Under the pieces are notes generated by a model. It was given only the letters and a program-made list of their open reading frames with translations. It ran no database searches and was not told the DNA's origin. Source: Rhodanobacteraceae bacterium (GTDB taxonomy: Bacteria; Pseudomonadota; Gammaproteobacteria; Xanthomonadales; Rhodanobacteraceae). From it: DNA of 18,164 nucleotides. A program made the translations under genes and the position numbers. Within the stretch, counting starts at the first letter, position 1; each line of letters opens with the position of its first letter. The DNA is taken from the NCBI GenBank assembly GCA_025928735.1, contig JAICIW010000006.1, positions 1 through 18,164 on the forward strand. Reading direction: 5' to 3'. Below are positions 10,843-18,164 of this stretch, piece after piece.

Positions 10843-13380
10843 CTAAAAAATATCGTATGCCGGCGCCTGGTTCTGCTGGTTCTTGGCTTCGGCGCGCAGG
10901 CGATCGAGATCCTCGATCTTGAACATCTCGCTCATGGTGTTGCTGTCGCCCGGGGGCGCGGGCAGTCCGGTGGTCCGATCGATCGTGGCGGTGACGATGC
11001 CGGGCGGCAACGGCAGTTGCGCTTCCGGCGTGCCCTGCAGCGCCGGTGCCATGAACGCCATCCAGATCGGCAGTGCGGTGCGCGCGCCGAACTCGCCGTG
11101 TCCGAGCGAACGGTAATCGTCGAAGCCGACCCAGACGGTGGTCACGAGGTCGGCGTTGAAGCCGCAGAACCAGCCATCGTGGTGATCGTTGGTGGAACCG
11201 GTCTTGCCGGCGAGGTCGTCGCGGCCAAGTTGTTTCGCCGCTGCGGCCCCGGTGCCGCCACCGTAGATCACGCTCTGCAACAGCGAGGTCATCAGGTAAT
11301 CATTGCGCGGGTCGATCACGCGTGGGGCGAGCAATGGCTTGTTCGATTCGCCCTGGCTCAATGCATTGGCGGTGTCGGCCATCGCACCCGGATCACCCGC
11401 CGCCGCCGCGGGCTGCGCAGGCGCTGCCGTGGTCTTGCCTTCATCCAGCAGGCGTGCTTCGCAAGTGCGGCAGGCCTGCAGTGGATCGGCTTTGTAGACG
11501 GCCTTGCCATCGCGATTGTCGATTTCGGCGATGTAGTAGGGGTTGATGAGGAAACCGCCGTTGGCGAACACAGCGTAGGCGCGTGCCATCGCCATCGGCG
11601 ACACGGACGCAGTGCCGAGTGCCATCGACAGGTTGGCCGGAATCGCGTCCAGCGGAAAACCAAAGCGCGTCGAGTACTCGCGCACGTAGCGCACGCCGAC
11701 TGCATCGAGCAAACGGATCGCCACCAGGTTCACCGATTGCGCCAGTGCTTCGCGCAGGCGCATCGGCCCGCGGAACTTGTTGTCATCGTTCTGCGGTGTC
11801 CATAGTCCGCCCGGCTTGGATGGATCGGGCAGGGCGATCGGCGCATCGTTGATGATCGAGGCTGGCGTGTAGCCGCGACTGAAAGCCGCCGAATAGATGA
11901 AGGGCTTGAAACTGGAGCCTGGTTGCCGTTGCGTCTGCACCGCGCGGTTGAACTTGCTCAACTGGAAATTGAAGCCGCCGACCAGTGCCTTGACCGCGCC
12001 ATCGTCGGGCGACAGCACCACCATCGCGGACTGCGCCGCGGGAATCTGCTGGAGTTCCCAATGTTTCTTGTCGGTGACGGCGGCCTTTTCATCCTTCGCG
12101 GGTTTGGCGGGCGCCGTGGTTGACGCTTCCGCGTCCGCCACTTCGCGCACGCGGATGATGTCGCCCGGCTGGAGGATCGAGGCTGCGCCCTTGCCGCCGG
12201 TCTTGGCCTTGCGCGCGAAGCCCATCGCCCACTTCATGTCGGCGACGGACAGTGTGATGGTTTCGCCGCCTTGCACATAAGCCTTGGCGTCGTCGTCACC
12301 CACCTCGGTGACGATGGCGGGATACAGACCGCTGACGTCGTTGTAGCCCGATAACGCCTTTTGCAGCGCCGCGGGCGTGGCCGGTTGCGGTAGCGCGACG
12401 TGCGCTTCCGGTCCGCGATAGCCGTGGCGGTGGTCGTATTCCTCGAGCTTGCTGCGCAGCGCGTGGTTCGCCAGCGCCTGCATGCGGCTGTCGAGGGTGG
12501 TGCGGATCACGTAACCGTCGGTTTGCGCCTGGTTGCCGAGCTTCTGCAAGGCCTGCTGGCGCACCATTTCGGCAAGATAGGGAGCATCCACCTCGACGGG
12601 CGGCTCGTGGGGCGCGGCCTCGTCGGGTGCCGCGATCGCTTGATCGTATTCGGCCTTGTTGATGAAACGGTGCGTCAGCATCTGGCCCAGCACCCAGTTG
12701 CGGCGCGCAATCAAGCGTGGCTCGTGATCGATCGGATTGACCACGGACGGCGACTGGAACGACGACGCGATCGCCGCGCATTGCGCCAGTGTCAACTGCT
12801 CGATGGTCTTGCCGTAGTAATACTGCGCGGCCGCGGCCACGCCATAGGAGCGGTGACCGAGGAACATCTTGTTGAGATAGAGCTGCAGGATCTGGTCCTT
12901 GGGCAGTTCGTTCTCGATCCGGAATGCAGTGAGCATTTCGGTCAGCTTGCGGGTGTAGGTTTTCTGTGGGCTCAGGAAGAAGTTGCGTGCCACCTGCTGG
13001 GTGATGGTCGAGCCACCCTGCACCTTCTCGCCGTGATGCAGCACCACTTCGAACGCGGCGCGCAGCGTCGAGGTCACGTCGATGCCTGAGTGGTGGTAGA
13101 AGTCGGCGTCTTCGGCGGCCAGCACCGCGTTTTTGAGGTACGCCGGCACGTTTTCGATCTGGACCGGCATGCGCCGGGTCTCGCCGAACTCGGCGATCAG
13201 CTTGCCGTCTGCGGAGAGCACGCGCAGCGGCACCTGCATCTGCACGTCCTTCAGCGATGCCACGGACGGCACGCGTGGTTCGATCAACCAGTAGGTGACG
13301 CCCCCGGCGATGAGGCCCAGTACCACCAGGCATGCCAAGCCAATCAGGGCAATCAGCGCCAGTCGTTTGAAGATTCTCAT
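10843..13380 (-). CDS. mrcA: Penicillin-binding protein 1A, bifunctional glycosyltransferase/transpeptidase
   Basis: The 845-residue class A PBP polymerises and cross-links peptidoglycan at the outer face of the inner membrane. A single N-terminal membrane anchor spans residues ~7-32. The GT51 domain shows the catalytic Glu90 ('AAEDADFYHHSGID'), 'QGGSTITQQ' at 121-129 and 'QILQLYLNKMFLGHRSYGV'. An OB-like insert lies near 330-420. The transpeptidase domain has Ser489-x-x-Lys492 ('QPGSSFKPF'), a Ser-Val-Asn motif ('QSVNLVAIRLL') and Lys726-Thr-Gly-Ser729. All catalytic motifs are intact. The protein ends about 90 residues after the KTGS region with a short polar tail. It is divergent from pilM, the arrangement found in many gammaproteobacteria (ponA/pilMNOPQ). 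No intrinsic terminator is clear after the stop at 10843; copy B of the repeat lies there. Confidence 0.96.
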   Translation of the reverse strand: MRIFKRLALIALIGLACLVVLGLIAGGVTYWLIEPRVPSVASLKDVQMQVPLRVLSADGKLIAEFGETRRMPVQIENVPAYLKNAVLAAEDADFYHHSGIDVTSTLRAAFEVVLHHGEKVQGGSTITQQVARNFFLSPQKTYTRKLTEMLTAFRIENELPKDQILQLYLNKMFLGHRSYGVAAAAQYYYGKTIEQLTLAQCAAIASSFQSPSVVNPIDHEPRLIARRNWVLGQMLTHRFINKAEYDQAIAAPDEAAPHEPPVEVDAPYLAEMVRQQALQKLGNQAQTDGYVIRTTLDSRMQALANHALRSKLEEYDHRHGYRGPEAHVALPQPATPAALQKALSGYNDVSGLYPAIVTEVGDDDAKAYVQGGETITLSVADMKWAMGFARKAKTGGKGAASILQPGDIIRVREVADAEASTTAPAKPAKDEKAAVTDKKHWELQQIPAAQSAMVVLSPDDGAVKALVGGFNFQLSKFNRAVQTQRQPGSSFKPFIYSAAFSRGYTPASIINDAPIALPDPSKPGGLWTPQNDDNKFRGPMRLREALAQSVNLVAIRLLDAVGVRYVREYSTRFGFPLDAIPANLSMALGTASVSPMAMARAYAVFANGGFLINPYYIAEIDNRDGKAVYKADPLQACRTCEARLLDEGKTTAAPAQPAAAAGDPGAMADTANALSQGESNKPLLAPRVIDPRNDYLMTSLLQSVIYGGGTGAAAAKQLGRDDLAGKTGSTNDHHDGWFCGFNADLVTTVWVGFDDYRSLGHGEFGARTALPIWMAFMAPALQGTPEAQLPLPPGIVTATIDRTTGLPAPPGDSNTMSEMFKIEDLDRLRAEAKNQQNQAPAYDIF

Positions 13381-13444
13381 GCAGATTCCGGATCAGGCGC
13401 GATGCGCGGCGCGCACGACGCCGCGGCTAACGAAGCGGTTGGAA

Positions 13445-13450
13445 AGTATA
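13445..13450 (-). promoter_or_regulatory. -10 element for mrcA
   Basis: On the minus strand these bases read TATACT, 5 of 6 to the consensus, 64 bases upstream of the mrcA ATG. The expected -35 region is GC-rich and a poor match, so recognition may depend on an activator or on the -10 alone. Confidence 0.45.
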
Positions 13451-13525
13451 GATGCTCGTCCAGGATGCGGGTTCCGTGATGGTCGACAAAGTTCGTTTTT
13501 GCAGGTGGCGTATCCTCCGCCGCGC

Positions 13526-13541
13526 GGGCACGGCTTTTGCT
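13526..13541 (+). promoter_or_regulatory. Sigma54-like promoter facing pilM
   Basis: GGGCAC-N5-TTGCT matches the sigma54 consensus TGGCAC-N5-TTGCW at every defined position but the first. The required GG-N10-GC spacing is kept (GG at 13527-13528, GC at 13539-13540). Transcription would start near 13552 and reach pilM with a leader of about 265 bases. A 7-bp inverted repeat lies directly after the predicted start. Confidence 0.4.
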
Positions 13542-13738
13542 TGCACGTGCTCGCATCGCCTCGAGGTATCGGAGAGGCGAAGAAGGGCCGGCTTTGCGCA
13601 AGGGGACGCAGGCCGGACGGGCAACAAGTCAGCTCGCAAATTTGTGACGCACGTCCGCCGCAAACATGCAAGCAACGAGGATGATTTCAGACCGAAAGCA
13701 CAGAAACATCATAAGCTTGTACGCACTTTGCAAGGTTA

Positions 13739-13767
13739 TTGATATTTTGTTAACTTTCGTATCTAAT
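13739..13767 (+). promoter_or_regulatory. Sigma70 promoter for the pilMNOPQ operon
   Basis: TTGATA (13739-13744, 5 of 6) and TCTAAT (13762-13767, 5 of 6) are separated by the optimal 17 bases. They lie in the AT-rich island 50-78 bases before the pilM GTG. The predicted leader is about 43 bases and contains the Shine-Dalgarno AAGGGGA at 13804-13810. Confidence 0.65.
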
Positions 13768-13816
13768 TCAATCGCGCCACGTTTTCTGCGAGCGGGCACG
13801 GGGAAGGGGAATTCCA

Positions 13817-14875
13817 GTGGGAATACTGACAACCAATGCTGCGCCGCTGATCGGCGTCGACATCAGTTCGACTGCGGTGAAGTTGCTGCAGTTGACCCAG
13901 GCCGGTTCGCGCTACCGCGTGGAGCATTACGCGGTCGAACCGCTGCCGCCCAACGCCGTGGTCGAGAAGAACATCGTCGAAGTGGAAGCCGTCGGCGACG
14001 CGATCCGGCGTGCGATGCAGCGCTCGGGTGCGCGCACCAAGTACGCTTCGGCCGCGGTCGCGGGTTCGGCGGTGATCACCAAGGTGATTCCGATGCCGGC
14101 CGACCTTTCCGATGACGATCTGGAAGGCCAGGTGCAGGTTGAGGCCAACCAGTACATCCCGTACCCGATCGAGGAAGTCAGCCTCGATTTCGAACCGATC
14201 GGGCCGGTGAAAGACAACCCGGAGATGCAGCAGATCCTGCTGGCGGCATCGCGCACGGAAAACGTGGACATGCGGGTGGCGGCGCTCGATCTGGGCGGAC
14301 TCACCGCGCGCGTGATCGACGTGGAAGTGTTCGCAATGGAGAACGCGTTCCGGCTGGTCGCCGATCAATTGTCGGTGCCGCGCGACGCGCTGGTCGCGCT
14401 GGTGGACATCGGCGCCACCATGATCACGCTGTCGGTGCTCAAGAACCAGCGCACCATCTATTCGCGCGAGCAGGTGTTCGGCGGCAAGCAGCTCACCGAT
14501 GAAGTGATGCGCCGCTACGGCATGTCCTACGAGGAAGCCGGCCTTGCCAAGCGCCAGGGTGGCCTGCCCGAATCCTACGAGATCGAGGTACTGGAGCCCT
14601 TCAAGGAAGCGATGGTGCAGCAGGTCAGTCGTCTGCTGCAGTTTTTCTTCGCGGGCAGCGAGTTCGGCAAGGTCGACCAGGTGGTGCTGGCCGGCGGCTG
14701 CGCATCGATTCCGGGCGTCGCCGACATGGTGGTCGAACAACTCGGCGTGCCGTGCGTGGTGGCCAATCCGCTCGCCAGCATGTCGTTGTCGCCGCGCTTG
14801 CAGGCGCAGACGCTGGCGCAGGACGCGCCCGCGCTGATGATTGCGGCGGGGCTGGCCTTGAGGAGTTTCGACTGA
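13817..14875 (+). CDS. pilM: PilM, actin-like ATPase of the type IV pilus alignment complex
   Basis: The 352-residue cytoplasmic protein has the FtsA/actin-like fold of PilM: phosphate-1 region 'LIGVDISSTAVKLLQL' (11-26), a second nucleotide-binding segment 'VDIGATMITLSVLKN' from residue 196, and a C-terminal 'LAGGCASIPGVADMVVEQLGV'. PilM binds the N-terminal tail of PilN on the cytoplasmic face and links the envelope complex to the pilus motors. The start is GTG with AAGGGGA six bases upstream. The stop overlaps the pilN start (TGATG), so translation is coupled. It is the first gene of the pil operon and is divergent from mrcA. Confidence 0.95.
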   Translation: MGILTTNAAPLIGVDISSTAVKLLQLTQAGSRYRVEHYAVEPLPPNAVVEKNIVEVEAVGDAIRRAMQRSGARTKYASAAVAGSAVITKVIPMPADLSDDDLEGQVQVEANQYIPYPIEEVSLDFEPIGPVKDNPEMQQILLAASRTENVDMRVAALDLGGLTARVIDVEVFAMENAFRLVADQLSVPRDALVALVDIGATMITLSVLKNQRTIYSREQVFGGKQLTDEVMRRYGMSYEEAGLAKRQGGLPESYEIEVLEPFKEAMVQQVSRLLQFFFAGSEFGKVDQVVLAGGCASIPGVADMVVEQLGVPCVVANPLASMSLSPRLQAQTLAQDAPALMIAAGLALRSFD

Positions 14876-15675
14876 TGGCCAAGATCAATCTACTCCCCTG
14901 GCGCGCGGAGCGGCGCGAACGCCGTAAACGCGAATTCTTCACTCATCTCGTCATCGCGTTCGTCGCCGCGGTGGTGCTGGTGCTGCTGTGGGGCTTCTGG
15001 GTGAGTCTGCGCATCGGCAGCCAGAACGATCGCAACGACTACCTCAAGGGCCAGATCGCCCAGCTCGACGCCAAGATTACCGAGATCCAGAACCTGCAGA
15101 AGGTCAAGGATCATCTGCTGGCGCGCAAGCGCATCGTCGAGAAGCTGCAGTCCAGCCGCTCGCAGATGGTGCACCTGTTCGACCAGATCGTGCAGACCGT
15201 TCCCGCCGGCGTGCGTCTGACCGGCCTGACTCAGCAGGGCGACAAGCTGACGCTGGATGGCGTCGCGCAGTCCAACGCGACGGTCGCGCAGTACATGCGC
15301 AACATCGAAGCATCGCCGTGGATGGGGCCGACCACGCTGGTCAGCACCACCAATGTCCACAACGACACGAACACGCCGTACGAATTCCAGTTGGTGGTCG
15401 CGTTGACCACGCCGAAGAACGACGGTAGCGGCGCGCCGGCTTCGGTTTCATCCACCGCGACGCCTGCCGTGGCATCGACCGCAGCCGCATTGGCAGCGAC
15501 GGGGGCATCGAGTGCCGCCACGCCGTTGCCCGCGCCGGTCGCAGCAGCCACTGCCGCGGCCGCCAATGCGCCAGTGGCTTCGATGGCGACGTCGGCGCCG
15601 ACTGCATCGACGGTGGCGGACAAGGCGCCGCAAGCGCCCGCTGTGTCCACCACCAAGGGAGGGGCCAGGCCATGA
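14875..15675 (+). CDS. pilN: PilN, inner-membrane alignment protein with a long Ala-rich tail
   Basis: PilN is a bitopic membrane protein that dimerises with PilO and docks PilM through its N-terminal 'INLLPWR' motif, present here at residues 4-10. A single membrane helix spans ~23-43, followed by a coiled-coil segment (~50-100) and a ferredoxin-like periplasmic domain ending near 180. Residues ~183-266 form an Ala/Thr/Pro/Ser low-complexity tail of about 84 residues, which makes this protein (266 residues) longer than typical PilN (around 200). The ATG at 14875 overlaps the pilM stop, and the stop overlaps the pilO start. The frame is open further upstream inside pilM, but the conserved motif fixes the start. 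Confidence 0.95.
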   Translation: MAKINLLPWRAERRERRKREFFTHLVIAFVAAVVLVLLWGFWVSLRIGSQNDRNDYLKGQIAQLDAKITEIQNLQKVKDHLLARKRIVEKLQSSRSQMVHLFDQIVQTVPAGVRLTGLTQQGDKLTLDGVAQSNATVAQYMRNIEASPWMGPTTLVSTTNVHNDTNTPYEFQLVVALTTPKNDGSGAPASVSSTATPAVASTAAALAATGASSAATPLPAPVAAATAAAANAPVASMATSAPTASTVADKAPQAPAVSTTKGGARP

Positions 15676-16337
15676 AATTCTTCGATGACCTGCGCAATCT
15701 CGACCGCAACAACATCGGCGGCTGGCCGAAATCGGTCAAGGGCTTCTTCGTCGGGCTCGTGGTCGTCGTGGTCTTGTTCCTTGGCTGGTACTTCTACATC
15801 AGTGGCCAGCAGGAGACGCTCGCTTCCGGCCAGCAACAGGAAGTGAAGCTGAAACAGGAATTCGAGTCGAAGCAGGCCAAGGTCGTGAACCTCGACGCGC
15901 TGAAGGCACAGCTTGCCCAGATGAACGAAATGCTGAGCCAGATGCTGCGCGAGTTGCCGAGCAAGACCGAAATGCCCGCGCTGCTGGTCAACATCTCGCA
16001 GACCGCACAGGCCGCCGGCATCGAGACGGAAGTGTTCAAGCCACAGCCGGAGATTCCGAAAGAGTTCTATGCAATCCAGCCGATTGCGCTGAAGATGCAG
16101 GGTACCTATCACCAGTTCGGCACCTTCATCAGCAGTGTGGCCTCGCTGCCGCGGGTGGTGATCCTCACGATGCACGATGTGTCGTTGAAGGCTGCCAAGC
16201 CGGGCGGTGCCAAGGATGCGCCTCCGTCGGACGGTGAGCTGACGCTCGAAGGCACGGTGCAGACCTATCGCTATCTCGGCGATGAGGAGGCCAAGGCCAA
16301 CGACGAGAAGGCCGCGGCCAAGAAGGGAGGGCACTGA
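15672..16337 (+). CDS. pilO: PilO, inner-membrane alignment protein
   Basis: The 221-residue bitopic protein starts with a short cytoplasmic segment, followed by a membrane helix at ~21-43 ('GFFVGLVVVVVLFLGWYFYI'), a Gln/Lys-rich coiled coil (~46-105) and a ferredoxin-like periplasmic domain ('MPALLVNISQTAQAAGIE...'). With PilN it forms the periplasmic heterodimer that binds PilP and aligns the inner-membrane platform with the PilQ secretin. The ATG overlaps the pilN stop as ATGA, and pilP begins two bases after the PilO stop. The C-terminus is Lys/Glu/Ala-rich. Confidence 0.95.
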   Translation: MKFFDDLRNLDRNNIGGWPKSVKGFFVGLVVVVVLFLGWYFYISGQQETLASGQQQEVKLKQEFESKQAKVVNLDALKAQLAQMNEMLSQMLRELPSKTEMPALLVNISQTAQAAGIETEVFKPQPEIPKEFYAIQPIALKMQGTYHQFGTFISSVASLPRVVILTMHDVSLKAAKPGGAKDAPPSDGELTLEGTVQTYRYLGDEEAKANDEKAAAKKGGH

Positions 16338-16339
16338 TC

Positions 16340-16858
16340 ATGCGAGTCGCCCGTATCGCCACGGTGTTTGCCATGCTCGGCATGACGCTCGGCCTTGCCG
16401 CGTGCAGCGGCCAAGGCGACCTGCACGAGTGGGTGGCGCAGGTGAAAGCGCGCAAGGGCGCGCCGCTGCCCGCGTTGCCGGTCGTCAAGACCTTCGAAAC
16501 CTTCATCTATCAGGATCAGGATCGGCGTGATCCGTTCGAGCCGGCGCCGCCGGAAGCCAGCGCGCAGACTGCGAGCGGGCCGCATCCCGACCAGAATCGC
16601 CCGCGTGAGCCGCTGGAAGCTTTCCCGCTAGACAGCCTGAAAATGGTCGGCACGATCGGCGCAAAGGGCAGTGTCGAAGCGCTGATCAAGGATCCACAAG
16701 GCGTGATCCATCAGGTCCACGTCGGCGACTACATGGGCCAGAACTACGGGCACGTCATCCAGGTGACGTCCAGTGAAGTGGATGTTGTGGAAATGGTGTC
16801 GAACGGTTCAGGCGGCTGGATGGAACGCGACGCGAGCGTCGCATTGGGCGACAAATGA
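16340..16858 (+). CDS. pilP: PilP, inner-membrane pilus lipoprotein
   Basis: This 172-residue lipoprotein has a signal peptide ending in 'GLAAC' with Cys22 as the lipidation site. An extended, Pro-rich segment (~45-90) contains 'QDQDRRDPFEP', the short motif that in PilP proteins contacts PilN/PilO. A small beta-sandwich domain follows (~95-170: 'LKMVGTIGAKGSVEALIKDPQGVIHQV'), which binds the N0 region of PilQ. It therefore bridges the PilNO complex and the outer-membrane secretin. The gene starts two bases after pilO and is followed by pilQ after a 22-base gap. Confidence 0.95.
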   Translation: MRVARIATVFAMLGMTLGLAACSGQGDLHEWVAQVKARKGAPLPALPVVKTFETFIYQDQDRRDPFEPAPPEASAQTASGPHPDQNRPREPLEAFPLDSLKMVGTIGAKGSVEALIKDPQGVIHQVHVGDYMGQNYGHVIQVTSSEVDVVEMVSNGSGGWMERDASVALGDK

Positions 16859-16880
16859 CGATTCATCGGGGGTTACGTTC

Positions 16881-18164
16881 ATGATGACCAAACCTGCTCA
16901 CTACCTCCGTCGCTCCAGTGGCGGCCACCTCCAACCGCTACGCGGCTGGATGGCGTTGTTGGCGATGTCGGTGATGACGATAGGCCTGCTGGTGGCGGGA
17001 CCGGCCATGGCGGCCAACACCTTGCAGAACGTCAGCGCCACCCCGCTGCCGGGTGGCAAGGTCCAGGTCACCCTGACCTTCTCCGGTCCGGCTGCGACAC
17101 CGCAGGCATTCAGCACCAACACGCCGCCGCGCATCGCGCTGGACTTCGCCGATACCAGCAACGGGCTCGCGCAACGCAACTACCCGGTCAACCAGGGTAC
17201 GGCGCAGGGCGTCAGCGCGGTGGAGGCGAATGGCCGCACCCGCGTCGTGGTCGCGCTCACGCAGGCGTCTCCCTACGTGACCAACGTCGAGGGCAATCAG
17301 GTCGTCGTCACCATTGGCGACGGCATGTCCGGCGCCACGGCTGCTGCGGCGCCGGAATCGGCCGCCGCGCAAGCGCCGGCGCTTGCGAGCGCACCGCCAC
17401 CGCCGCAGTCGCCGCGTTCGCTCTCGGTGGTCAGCGCGAATCCCGACAAGGCCGCCGCAATGGCCGGCAGCAACGTCATCACCGGCGTGGATTTCCAGCG
17501 CGGTGAGCATGGTGGCGGCAAGCTGGTCATCGATTTCAGCCAGCCGGGTGCCGCCACCAGCATGCACAGCAACGGCGACATGACCGTCATTGATGTCGCT
17601 GGCGCCAATCTCGCTGCCTCGCAGGCCCGTCGCCTGGACGTGACCAGCTATGGAACGCCCGTGCGCAGCGTCAATACGCACCCGGTCGCAGGCGGTGCGA
17701 AGATCGACGTGGATACGCGCGGCGTGGTGCAGACGGCGGCGTACCAGACGGGCAACCAGTACGTGGTCGAATTCTCGCGGCCAACGTCGAGTGAAACCAG
17801 CGTTCTGGGTGCGCCCAAACCCATTGTCTACAAGGGCAGCCGCGTCACCTTCAACTTCCAGGACATTCCGGTGCGTTCGGTGCTGCAACTGCTGGCCGAC
17901 GTCTCCAACCTCAACATCGTGGCGGCCGACAGTGTGCAGGGCAATGTCACGCTGCGGCTGGTCAACGTGCCTTGGGATCAGGCGCTCGACGTGATCGTGC
18001 GCGCCAAGGGCCTGGCCAAGCGTCAGAACGGCAACGTGATCTGGGTTGCACCGCAGACCGAGATCGCGAAATACGAAGAGGACATCGCGAACGCGCGGGA
18101 GAAGCAGCTCACCAGCGCACAACTGGTCACCGACTACATCCCGATCAACTACGGCAGCGCCCAG
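16881..18164 (+). CDS. pilQ: PilQ, type IV pilus secretin (partial, 3' end outside window)
   Basis: The first 428 codons are present and open to the last base. PilQ is the outer-membrane secretin through which the pilus passes. A signal peptide with an unusually long N-region (~24 residues) and a hydrophobic core at ~25-40 ends in 'AMA' near residue 44. Two AMIN-type beta domains, which bind peptidoglycan, follow at about 47-145 and 190-310, separated by an Ala/Pro-rich linker. Then comes the secretin N0/STN domain from ~330 ('VTFNFQDIPVRSVLQLLADVSNLNIVAAD'). The N1 and secretin gate domains are missing because the window ends. Met24 is an alternative start that would give a shorter signal peptide. 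The Shine-Dalgarno (GGGGG) is imperfect. Confidence 0.95.
   Translation, partial: MMTKPAHYLRRSSGGHLQPLRGWMALLAMSVMTIGLLVAGPAMAANTLQNVSATPLPGGKVQVTLTFSGPAATPQAFSTNTPPRIALDFADTSNGLAQRNYPVNQGTAQGVSAVEANGRTRVVVALTQASPYVTNVEGNQVVVTIGDGMSGATAAAAPESAAAQAPALASAPPPPQSPRSLSVVSANPDKAAAMAGSNVITGVDFQRGEHGGGKLVIDFSQPGAATSMHSNGDMTVIDVAGANLAASQARRLDVTSYGTPVRSVNTHPVAGGAKIDVDTRGVVQTAAYQTGNQYVVEFSRPTSSETSVLGAPKPIVYKGSRVTFNFQDIPVRSVLQLLADVSNLNIVAADSVQGNVTLRLVNVPWDQALDVIVRAKGLAKRQNGNVIWVAPQTEIAKYEEDIANAREKQLTSAQLVTDYIPINYGSAQ

Larger units (their letters stand above)
13381..13816. other. Divergent regulatory region between mrcA and pilM (436 bp)
   Basis: There is no convincing gene here. The mrcA side is GC-rich with a TATACT -10. 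The middle carries a sigma54-like site at 13526-13541 and, just after it, a 7-bp inverted repeat (TCGCCTC at 13556-13562 with GAGGCGA at 13574-13580). The pilM side from about 13690 to 13775 is markedly AT-rich for this window and holds a near-consensus sigma70 promoter. The pilM Shine-Dalgarno closes the region. Confidence 0.6.

Noticed and set aside
10774..11805. 343-codon plus-strand frame opposite the end of mrcA
   Set aside because: It overlaps the conserved transpeptidase domain of mrcA and lacks any domain of its own.
1..18164. CRISPR arrays, tRNA or rRNA genes, prophage, toxin-antitoxin or defence genes
   Set aside because: I looked for regularly spaced repeats, cloverleaf arms and hallmark proteins and found none; the genes are housekeeping or envelope functions.

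Overview
The window is GC-rich, densely packed bacterial chromosome. Gene content and order (rpoZ-spoT-ridA-recG, type B L31 next to citrate synthase, and ponA/mrcA divergent from pilMNOPQ) point to a gammaproteobacterium of the Xanthomonadales (Lysobacterales), possibly Rhodanobacteraceae. That placement is an inference from synteny and protein style. I see no rRNA, tRNA, CRISPR array, transposase or phage gene. Nearly everything is core housekeeping.

Layout. (1) 1-2060: the end of an Mla phospholipid-transport operon (possible mlaD tail, mlaC, mlaB) meeting a convergent mlaA. (2) 2200-7930: rpoZ behind a good sigma70 promoter, a 403-bp gap, then bifunctional spoT, ridA and recG. spoT and recG both look as if they are transcribed leaderless. 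(3) 7938-9767: rpmE2 (zinc-ribbon-free L31), a structured 3' region ending in a strong intrinsic terminator, then gltA with a GTG start. (4) 9768-10842: a minus-strand gene for a degenerate nucleotidyltransferase-like protein. It is flanked on both sides by direct copies of a ~95-bp non-coding repeat whose hairpins carry GGA in the loop. (5) 10843-13380: mrcA (PBP1A) on the minus strand. (6) 13381-13816: a shared regulatory region with a sigma70 promoter, a sigma54-like site and an AT-rich island. (7) 13817-18164: pilM, pilN, pilO, pilP and pilQ, the type IV pilus alignment complex and secretin, tightly coupled; pilQ runs off the end.

How the genes work together. MlaA, MlaC and MlaB maintain outer-membrane lipid asymmetry. 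MrcA builds the wall through which the PilMNOP-PilQ envelope channel must pass. RpoZ and SpoT belong to the transcription and (p)ppGpp stringent-response axis. RidA, RecG, L31 and GltA are general metabolism, repair and translation.

The least ordinary signal is the set of GGA-loop hairpins on the plus strand at 8258-8299, 9821-9914 and 10734-10828. Several match the published CsrA/RsmA binding consensus (a CANGGANG core in a hairpin loop). They could be a dispersed repeat family, CsrA/RsmA-binding 3'UTR elements or titrating RNAs. The sequence alone cannot separate these.
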